A stretch of 41,182 bases of DNA from Acidimicrobiales bacterium (GTDB lineage Bacteria > Actinomycetota > Acidimicrobiia > Acidimicrobiales > RAAP-2), in the NCBI GenBank assembly GCA_030044045.1, contig JASHWO010000143.1:1-41182 (forward strand), read 5' to 3'. How positions within the stretch are numbered: position 1 is the stretch's first letter; every line of letters starts with the position of its first letter. The position numbers were made by a program, and so were the translations under genes. Below are positions 7,368 through 14,463 of this stretch, in pieces. Under the pieces are notes generated by a model. That model had not been told where the DNA came from and searched no databases. It saw nothing but the letters and a program-made list of their open reading frames with translations.

Positions 7368-9182
7368 ATGGCCGAGTACGAGTCCCACCGGTACGACGTG
7401 ATCGTGATCGGCGCCGGCGGCGCCGGGTTGCGGGCCGCCATCGAGGCGCAGGAGCGGGGGCTGCGCACGGCGCTGGTGTGCAAGTCCCTGTTGGGCAAGG
7501 CCCACACGGTGATGGCCGAGGGGGGCGTGGCGGCAGCCATGGGCCACGTGTGGGCCGAGGACAACTGGCAGGTCCACTTCCGCGACACCATGCGCGGCGG
7601 CAAGTACCTGAACAACTGGCGCATGGCCCAGATCCATGCCCAGGAGGCGCCCGACCGGGTGTTCGAGCTGGAGGCGTGGGGGGCACTCTTCGACCGGACG
7701 AAGGATGGCCGGATCACCCAGCGGGACTTCGGCGGCCACCGCTACGCCCGCCTGGCCCACGTGGGCGACCGCACCGGGCTGGAGATCATCCGCACCCTCC
7801 AGCAGAAGGCCGTCAGCATGGGCATCGACGTCTTCATGGAGTGCAAGGTGCTGCGGCTGCTCTCCGACGGCGAGGGGCGGGTGTCCGGCGCCGTCGGCTA
7901 CTGGCGGCCCACCGGCCAGTTCGTGACCTTCGCCGCCAAGGCGGTGGTCCTGGCCACCGGCTCCATCGGCAAGTGCTACCAGTTCACGTCCAACAGTTGG
8001 GAGTCGACCGGCGACGGGCACGCCATGGCCCTGTGGGCCGGGGCCGACGTGATCGAGATGGAGTGCGTGCAGTTCCACCCCACCGGGATGGTGTGGCCGC
8101 TGTCGGTGCGCGGCCTCCTGGTCACCGAGGGGGTGCGGGGCGACGGCGGGGTCTTGCGCAACAGCGAGGGCAAGCGCTTCATGTTCGACTACGTGGCCCC
8201 CATGTTCCGGGCGGAGACGGCCGAGACCGAGGAGGAGGCCGACCGCTGGTACGACGACCACATCAACAACCGGCGCACCCCCGACCTCCTGCCCCGTGAC
8301 GAGGTGGCCCGGGCCATCAACAGCGAGGTGAAGGCGGGCCGGGGCACCCCCCATGGCGGGGTGTACCTGGACATCGCCAGCCGCCGCACCCCCGAGTACA
8401 TCCGCCGTCGCCTCCCCTCCATGTACCACCAGTTCATGGAGCTGGCCGGGGTGGACATCACCACCACCCCCATGGAGATCGGGCCCACCTGCCACTACAT
8501 GATGGGCGGGGTGCGGGTCGAGGCCGACACCGCGGCGGCCACCGTGCCCGGGCTCTTCGCCGCCGGCGAGGTGGCCGGCGGGATGCACGGGGCCAACCGG
8601 CTGGGCGGCAACTCCCTCTCCGACCTGCTGGTTTTCGGCCGGCGGGCCGGGATCGGCGCCTCGGAGTACGCCGAGGGGCGCACCGGTGAGCCGATCGTCG
8701 ACCCGGCCGAGGTCGACGCCGCGGTGGCCGACGCCGTGGGCCCGCTGGAGCGGGACGGCGGCGAGAACCCCTACGACGTCCACCACGACCTGCAGGCCAC
8801 CATGCAGTCGCTGGTGGGCATCATCCGCACCGGGTCCGAGCTGGGGGAGGCCCTGGACAAGCTGGGCGAGCTGCGGGAGCGCACGGCCAAGGTGTCGGTG
8901 GGCGGCGGCCGCAGCTACAACCCGGGCTGGAACCTGGCCACCGACCTGCCCTCGATGATCACCGTGTCCACGGCCATCGCCCAGGGCGCCCTCCACCGCC
9001 GGGAGAGCCGGGGCGGGCACACCCGAGAGGACTTCCCGGCCGCCGACCCGGAGATGGGCAAGGTCAACCTCGTCCAGCGCCAGACCGGCCCGCGGGGCTA
9101 CCAGGCCCCGATCACCATCACCCCTGAGCCGCTGGCCGAGATGCCGGCCGAGCTCCAGCAGCTCCTGGAGGAGGCACACTGA
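7368..9182 (+). CDS. sdhA: Succinate dehydrogenase flavoprotein subunit
   Basis: 604-aa flavoprotein that oxidises succinate to fumarate (TCA cycle, respiratory complex II). It has an N-terminal FAD-binding motif GAGGAGLRAA and HTVMAEGG with H46 as the expected covalent FAD attachment site. The substrate-side motif QFHPTG and the catalytic-domain pattern GPTCHYMMGGV then GANRLGGNSLSD are intact. Length and motifs agree with the Sdh1-type subunit (Rv0248c-like). The ATG at 7368 follows GGAGAG. It overlaps sdhB by one base (TGATG), so the two are translationally coupled. The 107-base gap after sdhC holds no gene. Confidence 0.97.
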   Translation: MAEYESHRYDVIVIGAGGAGLRAAIEAQERGLRTALVCKSLLGKAHTVMAEGGVAAAMGHVWAEDNWQVHFRDTMRGGKYLNNWRMAQIHAQEAPDRVFELEAWGALFDRTKDGRITQRDFGGHRYARLAHVGDRTGLEIIRTLQQKAVSMGIDVFMECKVLRLLSDGEGRVSGAVGYWRPTGQFVTFAAKAVVLATGSIGKCYQFTSNSWESTGDGHAMALWAGADVIEMECVQFHPTGMVWPLSVRGLLVTEGVRGDGGVLRNSEGKRFMFDYVAPMFRAETAETEEEADRWYDDHINNRRTPDLLPRDEVARAINSEVKAGRGTPHGGVYLDIASRRTPEYIRRRLPSMYHQFMELAGVDITTTPMEIGPTCHYMMGGVRVEADTAAATVPGLFAAGEVAGGMHGANRLGGNSLSDLLVFGRRAGIGASEYAEGRTGEPIVDPAEVDAAVADAVGPLERDGGENPYDVHHDLQATMQSLVGIIRTGSELGEALDKLGELRERTAKVSVGGGRSYNPGWNLATDLPSMITVSTAIAQGALHRRESRGGHTREDFPAADPEMGKVNLVQRQTGPRGYQAPITITPEPLAEMPAELQQLLEEAH

Positions 9183-10165
9183 TGAGCGACCTCAGCGGAC
9201 CCCAGGCAGCCGACCCGTCGGCCGGATCCGAGCCCCCCGTGGCCGTCGACGAGGTGCCGGCTGTCGCCGCTGCGGAGCCGGCCGTCCCGGGGCCCGGTGC
9301 CGTACCGCCAGCCGCGACGCCCGCCTCCGGTGAGGCGGCCAACGGCGGGGCGGCCACCGTGGCCATGCGGGTCTGGCGGGGTGACGCCGGCGGCGGGGAG
9401 TTCGCCGACTACTCGCTGCCGGCCCAGGACGGCGAGGTGGTGCTGGACGTCATCCACCGCATCCAGGCCACCGACGCTCCCGACCTGGCCTGCCGCTGGA
9501 ACTGCAAGGCCGGCAAGTGCGGGTCCTGCTCGGCCGAGATCAACGGCAAGCCCCGGCTCATGTGCATGACCCGGATGGACTCGCTGCCCGAGGGGCCGGT
9601 CACCGTGGCCCCCATGCGCACCTTCCCCATCGTGCGGGACCTGGTCACCGACGTGAGCTTCAACTACGAGGTGGCCAAGACGGTGCCGGCCTTCCAGCCG
9701 GCCCCGCCGCCGCCCGAGGGCTACCGCATGCAGCAGGTGGACGTGGAGCGGGGGCAGGAGTTCCGCAAGTGCATCGAGTGCTTCATGTGCCAGGACGTCT
9801 GCCACGTGATCCGCGACCACGAGGAGAACAAGCCCCGCTACGCCGGGCCCCGGTTCTTCATCCGCTTCGCCGAGCTGGAGATGCACCCGCTCGACACCAA
9901 CGACCGGCGGGAGCTGGTCCGCCAACAGGGCGGGCTCGGGCTGTGCAACATCACCAAGTGCTGCACCGAGGTGTGCCCGGAGCACATCAAGATCACCGAC
10001 AACGCCATCATCCCGCTGAAGGAGCGGGTGGTGGACGCCTCCTACGACCCGGTGGGCTGGCTGGGGCGGAAGATCCTGCGCCGCGCCAAGCGCTCGGCCG
10101 AGGAGGCCGGGGCCGGGGCCGGGGCCGGGCACCAGGCGCCGGCCGCAGGCCGCAGGCCTGGCTGA
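9182..10165 (+). CDS. sdhB: Succinate dehydrogenase iron-sulfur subunit
   Basis: 327-aa electron-transfer subunit of complex II. [2Fe-2S] ligands are C108-x4-C113-x2-C116-x11-C128. The C-terminal half has CIECFMCQDVCHV for the [4Fe-4S] cluster and CCTEVCPEHI for the [3Fe-4S]/[4Fe-4S] region. Residues 1-58 are an Ala/Pro/Glu-rich, probably disordered extension, and the last 20 residues are also Ala/Gly-rich; both are longer than in most SdhB proteins. The start ATG overlaps the sdhA stop. The extended N terminus could be an over-long start choice, but the overlap with sdhA supports it. Confidence 0.95.
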   Translation: MSDLSGPQAADPSAGSEPPVAVDEVPAVAAAEPAVPGPGAVPPAATPASGEAANGGAATVAMRVWRGDAGGGEFADYSLPAQDGEVVLDVIHRIQATDAPDLACRWNCKAGKCGSCSAEINGKPRLMCMTRMDSLPEGPVTVAPMRTFPIVRDLVTDVSFNYEVAKTVPAFQPAPPPPEGYRMQQVDVERGQEFRKCIECFMCQDVCHVIRDHEENKPRYAGPRFFIRFAELEMHPLDTNDRRELVRQQGGLGLCNITKCCTEVCPEHIKITDNAIIPLKERVVDASYDPVGWLGRKILRRAKRSAEEAGAGAGAGHQAPAAGRRPG

Positions 10166-10178
10166 CCGGCGCTCGCCG

Positions 10179-10658
10179 TTGCCGCGCTTCTACTCCCCCG
10201 AGTGGGTGGCCGCCTTCAACGAGGCGGTGGCCGACCTCGACCCGGCGGGCGTGGACCTGGGCGGCTCCCGGGCCGCCGGTGACGGCCGGCTGCGGGTGGC
10301 CCAGCTCGTACAGGGTGCACCCGGCGGGGACCTGCGGGTGCTCCTGGCGCTGGTCGACGGCCGGCTGCGATTGGCAGTGCGGCCGGTCGACGCCGTGGGT
10401 GCGGCCGGTGAGCCTGGCGGCGGACCGGACAGACCGGGCGAGCCCGGCGCAGCGGACGACGAGGCCCCCGACGTGACCGTGTCCCTCTCCTACGACGACG
10501 CCCGGGCCCTGTCCCGGGGCGAGCTGGACCCGGCGGAGGCCATCGGCCAGGGCCGGGTGCGGGTCCGGGGCGAGCTGGCGGTGCTGGTGGCCGGCCAGGC
10601 GCTGCTGTCGGCAGCGGCCGGCCGCCTGGCCGGCCTGCAGGCGGCCACCACGTACTGA
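10179..10658 (+). CDS. Small SCP2-like (sterol carrier) domain protein
   Basis: 159-aa protein from TTG 10179, with an in-frame GTG at 10206 as alternative. It opens with RFYSPEWVAAFNEAVADLD and later has VTVSLSYDDARALSRGELDPAEAIGQGRVRVRGEL, the pattern of SCP2-type lipid-binding folds (substrate-binding strand, then a helix with 'G..dp..a...G.i...Gd'). Such stand-alone proteins are common in actinobacteria and are of uncertain function, perhaps binding hydrophobic acyl ligands. The middle (about 70-95) is a Gly/Pro-rich insert. It follows sdhB by 13 bases and is probably co-transcribed. Family call is by motif resemblance. Confidence 0.65.
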   Translation: MPRFYSPEWVAAFNEAVADLDPAGVDLGGSRAAGDGRLRVAQLVQGAPGGDLRVLLALVDGRLRLAVRPVDAVGAAGEPGGGPDRPGEPGAADDEAPDVTVSLSYDDARALSRGELDPAEAIGQGRVRVRGELAVLVAGQALLSAAAGRLAGLQAATTY

Positions 10659-10712
10659 CCGCCGGGGCCGCTGGCGGGAGTGCATTGCTGAAGAACCAGT
10701 TCAAAGGCATTT

Positions 10713-10741
10713 TTGATTCTACGGAAAATTTTCCGTAGAGT
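10713..10741 (+). promoter_or_regulatory. Promoter of the ATPase pair (-35 TTGATT, 17-bp spacer, -10 TAGAGT)
   Basis: TTGATT at 10713-10718 and TAGAGT at 10736-10741 are separated by exactly 17 bases. Each matches the main sigma consensus at four of six positions. A long palindrome occupies almost the whole spacer. The expected transcription start is near 10748, about 25 bases before the first ATPase gene. The stretch is strikingly AT-rich compared with its surroundings. Confidence 0.6.
10718..10739. promoter_or_regulatory. Perfect 22-bp palindrome, probable operator 1
   Basis: A perfect inverted repeat, of form TCTACGG-AAAATTTT-CCGTAGA, fills the promoter spacer. Its core is TACGG-N8-CCGTA (10720-10737). 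A bound dimer here would block or retune RNA polymerase. The same core spacing recurs 24 bases downstream. Confidence 0.75.
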
Positions 10742-10743
10742 TA

Positions 10744-10761
10744 TACGGCAGAAACGCCGTA
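10744..10761. promoter_or_regulatory. Second TACGG-N8-CCGTA palindrome, probable operator 2
   Basis: TACGGC and GCCGTA arms flank AGAAAC. The arm sequence and eight-base core spacing equal those of operator 1, centred 24 bases upstream. It covers the predicted transcription start and the leader just before the CGGAGG ribosome site (10765-10770). Confidence 0.7.
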
Positions 10762-10773
10762 GATCGGAGGCCG

Positions 10774-11967
10774 ATGCCGGAACCGCTACCGCCCCGACGC
10801 CCGATCCCACCGTCTCCCGGTGGACAACTGGCCCCGGAGGACGTAATCGGGCGCGACCACCAGATCGCCCGCGCGTGGGAGCTGCTGGAGCGGGGATCCA
10901 TCCGGCTGAACGAACCCCGCCGGATCGGCAAGACGAGCCTGTTGGTCCGGCTGTGCGACGGGCCGCCGACGGGCTGGCAGTGCGTGCGGCAATCGTTCCA
11001 GGGGGTGACGACGCGCCAGGAGATGGCGGCCCGGGCGCTGGGCGGCATCTACCACCATCAGCGCCTTTCGAGCCGGGTCAAGGGGAAGGTAAAACAATTC
11101 CTCTCAACCGGGACGGTGAAGGCGACGGTCGATCAGGTCACCTTCGATCTGAGCGCGTCGTTCCGGGACGACCCGGTGGCGGCACTCGAGGCGGCGCTCC
11201 GGAGCGTCGACGCCGCCCTCGAGGACGAGCGGCTGGTGCTGGTGTGGGACGAGGTGCCCGACATGGTGCTCTCGGTCATCCAGCACGAGGGACCCGGGTG
11301 CGCCGCCGAACTGCTGGGAGTGCTCCGCCGGTTCCGGGACGAGCCGGTCCAGTCCTCGGTACGTTGGCTCATGACGGGTTCCGTGGGGTTCCACCACGCG
11401 CTGCGCCGGTGTACCGGCGGAGACTCCCTCGTCAACGACCTGGTGAACCTCTCGCTCGGACCGCTGGACGAGGACTGGTCCCGGTGGCTGTGCGGCGGGC
11501 TCCTGCTCGGCGTAGCGATCGGCCACGACGAAGACACGGTGTCGAAGATGGCCGAGGTAACCGACGGCATTCCCTTCCTGGCACACCTCGTCGCCAAGCA
11601 GGCGAGGGACACTCGGCGGTCACGGCTCGGCGCTGTCGACGTGCAGGAGGTGTTCGACGACGCCGTGGCCGATCTGGACCAGTCGCAGGCGACCACCCAC
11701 TTCCTTTCCCGACTCGGTCCGTACTACGAGATCCACTCGGCAACCGCCGAGTGGATCCTCGACCAGGTCGTGGCAGGCCCGGCGACCCGAATAGAGCTCC
11801 GAGATCGCGGCATCGAGAGAGGCCGTCCAGTCCCTACCGACCGGGAGCTCCGCGAGGCGCTCGACTGGCTCTGCCTGGATCACTACCTGATCAAGGACCG
11901 GCACTCGGGCCGCTATCAGTGGCGGTACCCGGCACTGGGCCGGGTATGGACGACCCGGAGGGCATGA
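10774..11967 (+). CDS. P-loop ATPase with archaeal-ATPase/STAND-like features, first of a pair
   Basis: 397-aa NTPase. Walker A is EPRRIGKTS (47-55), the RRxGKT variant of archaeal-type/STAND ATPases. Walker B is RLVLVWDE (153-160). WLMTGS (198-203) is a sensor-like strand. Residues about 310-397 look like a winged-helix domain (EWILDQVV...ELREALDWLCLDHYLIKD). There is no signal peptide or membrane segment. It is the first gene after the two-palindrome promoter and its stop lies three bases before the next ATPase. It is likely a switch or signalling ATPase, perhaps in stress or phage response; this role is inference. The ATG at 10774 follows CGGAGG at a short three-base spacing. Confidence 0.8.
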   Translation: MPEPLPPRRPIPPSPGGQLAPEDVIGRDHQIARAWELLERGSIRLNEPRRIGKTSLLVRLCDGPPTGWQCVRQSFQGVTTRQEMAARALGGIYHHQRLSSRVKGKVKQFLSTGTVKATVDQVTFDLSASFRDDPVAALEAALRSVDAALEDERLVLVWDEVPDMVLSVIQHEGPGCAAELLGVLRRFRDEPVQSSVRWLMTGSVGFHHALRRCTGGDSLVNDLVNLSLGPLDEDWSRWLCGGLLLGVAIGHDEDTVSKMAEVTDGIPFLAHLVAKQARDTRRSRLGAVDVQEVFDDAVADLDQSQATTHFLSRLGPYYEIHSATAEWILDQVVAGPATRIELRDRGIERGRPVPTDRELREALDWLCLDHYLIKDRHSGRYQWRYPALGRVWTTRRA

Positions 11968-11970
11968 CCG

Positions 11971-14340
11971 GTGGTCACCCTCACCCGCTTCACCCCCAGC
12001 CTGCTCGACCACGAGACCTTGGAGCGGCTGTTCGTCAACCGAGAGCCGCTGTTGGACCATGTGCTCGCCAGGATCGAGCGGGCGACTCGTAGTGACGAGC
12101 GCTCCCATACGCTATGGGTCGGGCCTCGCGGTGCCGGCAAGACCCACCTGCTGAGCCTGGTGTACCACCGGGCTCGCCAGCTCCCGGGACGGGGGACGAC
12201 CTTCCATCTCGCCTGGCTCCCCGAAGACCCCTGGGCCGTCGACACGCTTGACGACCTCTACCGAGAGGTGCTGGAGCACCTCGAGCCGGCTATCGCCGAG
12301 GCGGACCGGTCCGAACGACCCGAGGACGATCTGGTCCGGGCAGCTCGCCAGCGGGGGCCGATCGTGGTGCTGGTGGAGAACCTCGACCAGGTGTTCGACG
12401 CCATCGGCGACGACGGCCAGCGGCGCTTCCGGGCACTGCTGGAGACCGACCGGCCCCTGCTCCTGGTGGCCACTGCCACCAGGCTCACCGAGCACCTGGT
12501 GAGCCAGGCCGAGCCGTTCTACGGGTTCTTCGACACCACCACCCTCGAACCGTTCGACGTCGACGAGGCGGCCGCCATGTTGAAGGCCATCGCCCGGCTC
12601 GACGACGACCAGGCGCTGGTGTACCGGCTCGACCAACGCAGCACCCGAGCCCGGCTGGCGGCGATCGAGCACCTCGCCGGCGGCCAGCCCCGGGTATGGG
12701 CGCTCCTCGGCAGCGGGCTGTCGATCGAGACGCTGGGGGAACTCGTCACCGTCCTGCTGGAGCGGTTTGACGACTTGACGCCCTACTACCAGGAGCAGCT
12801 TGGCCGGCTCTCCCCTCACGAGCGCAAAGTCGTACGGACCCTGGCCGCCGAGGACCGGGCGATGACCGTTCGAGACCTCGCCACCACGACCGGGATCAAC
12901 CAGCAAAGCCTGGCCAGGACGATCACCAACCTTCGCCGGCACGGGTGGCTCCGCCCCCGCACCGGGCTGCTGGCGGACATGGTCGACCAACGACTGCGGT
13001 ACTACGAGCTCGCCGAGCCGCTGGTGCGCCTGGCCTTCCAGTTGAAGAGCGCCCGGGGAGCACCGGTGAAGCTCATCCTCGACTTCCTGACGGCGTGGTT
13101 CGACCGGGAGGAGTTTCGCTGCTCGACGGACGAACCGTCGGTCGAGATCTACCTCCAGGCCGCCCAGAACGTCTCGTCGCACGATCCGTTGGTCATCCTC
13201 TGTCACGACCTCAGCGAGCCGGATGCCGGCGGGCGGCGGCTGGTGATCCACTCGACGGTGGAACAGTTTGCGCCGGCAGTGCTGGACGACAACCCCCCCA
13301 TGGTCCGGATGCTTGTTGGACTCGACGATGCCCTGAAGGCGTTCGGCGAGGGCAATGCAGTGCCACTCCTCGAGCAGCCGGCGGGGCTCTCGAGGCTGAT
13401 AGAGCACCGGCTGGCCTCGACCAGCCCTACCCGGCTGCGGCTCGAGCTGTCCGACCTCGCCCTCCGCCGTGTCGTCGAAGACCCGCGAGCGTGGGTGGCT
13501 CGCGCTGAGGACGCTTTGCGCGGGGCTTCCAGCGATGACGTGCCGACGGCGCTGGTGCTCCTGGTGCGGTGGCAGCTCCGTGCCGGCCAGCGAGACGCCG
13601 CGGAGCTGCTTGTTCACCGCACCATCGAGGCGGTGAGGGAATCGTCAACGCCTGGCGCGACCGGCGCTGTCATCGCCGGCGCCAAGACACTGATCCGCTC
13701 TGGAGAACTCGAGGTCGCGCACGATCTCCTGGTCGGCGTGGAGCCCGTCGTCCCAATCGAACTGCAGCTCCGCCTTGGCTTCGCCTTCCAAGGGGTGAGC
13801 TTTCGCGCCGGCCGACCGGCCGAGGGGGTGGCACCGTGGGAGAAGGTCGTGCAGCGGATGGCCACATCGCTCGGCCCCGACCACCCCGACACCCTTGCCT
13901 CGAAGAACAACCTGGCCACCGCCTACGAAACAGTCGGTGACCTCGACCGAGCGATTCCGCTTCACGAGGCGGCGTTGGCCGGCTTCGAACGGGTCCTCGG
14001 CTCCGACCACCCGGTCACGCTTCTCTCGAAGAGCAACCTGGCCTACGCCCTCGGATCGGCCGGTGACTTCGACCGGGCGACCCCGCTTCATGAGGCGACG
14101 CTGGCCAGCTACAAGCGGGTCTTCGGCCCCAGTCACCTCCAGACCCTCATAGCGGAGAACAACCTGGCCTACGCCTATCGCTCGGCGGGTGACCTCGACC
14201 GGGCGATCCCGCTCTTCGAGGTGATATTGGCCAATCGCGAGCGGACCCTCGGACCCGACCACCCCCTCACGGTGAGCATTACTCGGGCACTCAGCGCCTG
14301 CCGGGAGATGCGGGAGGAGACCACTCAACGGACGAGGTGA
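11971..14340 (+). CDS. AAA/STAND ATPase with winged-helix and C-terminal TPR repeats, second of the pair
   Basis: 789-aa protein from GTG 11971, three bases after the preceding stop. Walker A is GPRGAGKTHL (51-60). The Walker B strand is IVVLVENLDQ (131-140), followed by the sensor-like LLLVATATR. This order resembles Orc1/Cdc6- and STAND-type ATPases. A winged-helix region (about 285-350; MTVRDLATTTGINQQSLARTI) and a helical middle follow. The C terminus (about 630-770) has at least three 42-residue kinesin-light-chain TPRs (LGPDHPDTL...NNLATAYETVGDLDRAIPL). TPR-ended STAND proteins usually sense a partner and oligomerise. Partner and output are unknown, and no effector domain (nuclease, TIR, protease) was recognised in either ATPase. 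Confidence 0.82.
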   Translation: MVTLTRFTPSLLDHETLERLFVNREPLLDHVLARIERATRSDERSHTLWVGPRGAGKTHLLSLVYHRARQLPGRGTTFHLAWLPEDPWAVDTLDDLYREVLEHLEPAIAEADRSERPEDDLVRAARQRGPIVVLVENLDQVFDAIGDDGQRRFRALLETDRPLLLVATATRLTEHLVSQAEPFYGFFDTTTLEPFDVDEAAAMLKAIARLDDDQALVYRLDQRSTRARLAAIEHLAGGQPRVWALLGSGLSIETLGELVTVLLERFDDLTPYYQEQLGRLSPHERKVVRTLAAEDRAMTVRDLATTTGINQQSLARTITNLRRHGWLRPRTGLLADMVDQRLRYYELAEPLVRLAFQLKSARGAPVKLILDFLTAWFDREEFRCSTDEPSVEIYLQAAQNVSSHDPLVILCHDLSEPDAGGRRLVIHSTVEQFAPAVLDDNPPMVRMLVGLDDALKAFGEGNAVPLLEQPAGLSRLIEHRLASTSPTRLRLELSDLALRRVVEDPRAWVARAEDALRGASSDDVPTALVLLVRWQLRAGQRDAAELLVHRTIEAVRESSTPGATGAVIAGAKTLIRSGELEVAHDLLVGVEPVVPIELQLRLGFAFQGVSFRAGRPAEGVAPWEKVVQRMATSLGPDHPDTLASKNNLATAYETVGDLDRAIPLHEAALAGFERVLGSDHPVTLLSKSNLAYALGSAGDFDRATPLHEATLASYKRVFGPSHLQTLIAENNLAYAYRSAGDLDRAIPLFEVILANRERTLGPDHPLTVSITRALSACREMREETTQRTR

Positions 14341-14384
14341 CGCGGCGACCGGAGGCGACGCGTGGCGCGTCGGCCCCGGTGACC

Positions 14385-14400
14385 TACGTGATCACACGTA
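14385..14400. promoter_or_regulatory. Inverted repeat upstream of the pilin-like operon
   Basis: TACGTG-ATCA-CACGTA, six-base perfect arms, lies 64-79 bases before the first candidate pilin start. A TTATAC sequence (about 14435-14440) could be a -10 element, and GCCGTACGGC (14449-14458) is a second short palindrome. These may form an operator/promoter region. Function is inferred. Confidence 0.4.
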
Positions 14401-14463
14401 TTTCATCCCGTCTGGGAGTCCCGCATACTTCCTCTTATACCGCGTGCCGCCGTACGGCAGGGG

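Noticed and set aside
7257..9179. Minus-strand open frame of 640 codons opposite sdhA
   Set aside because: Shadow of sdhA caused by high third-position GC; no domain or ribosome site.
10659..10678. CCGCC...GGCGG hairpin after the SCP2-like gene
   Set aside because: Only five paired bases in very GC-rich DNA, expected by chance.
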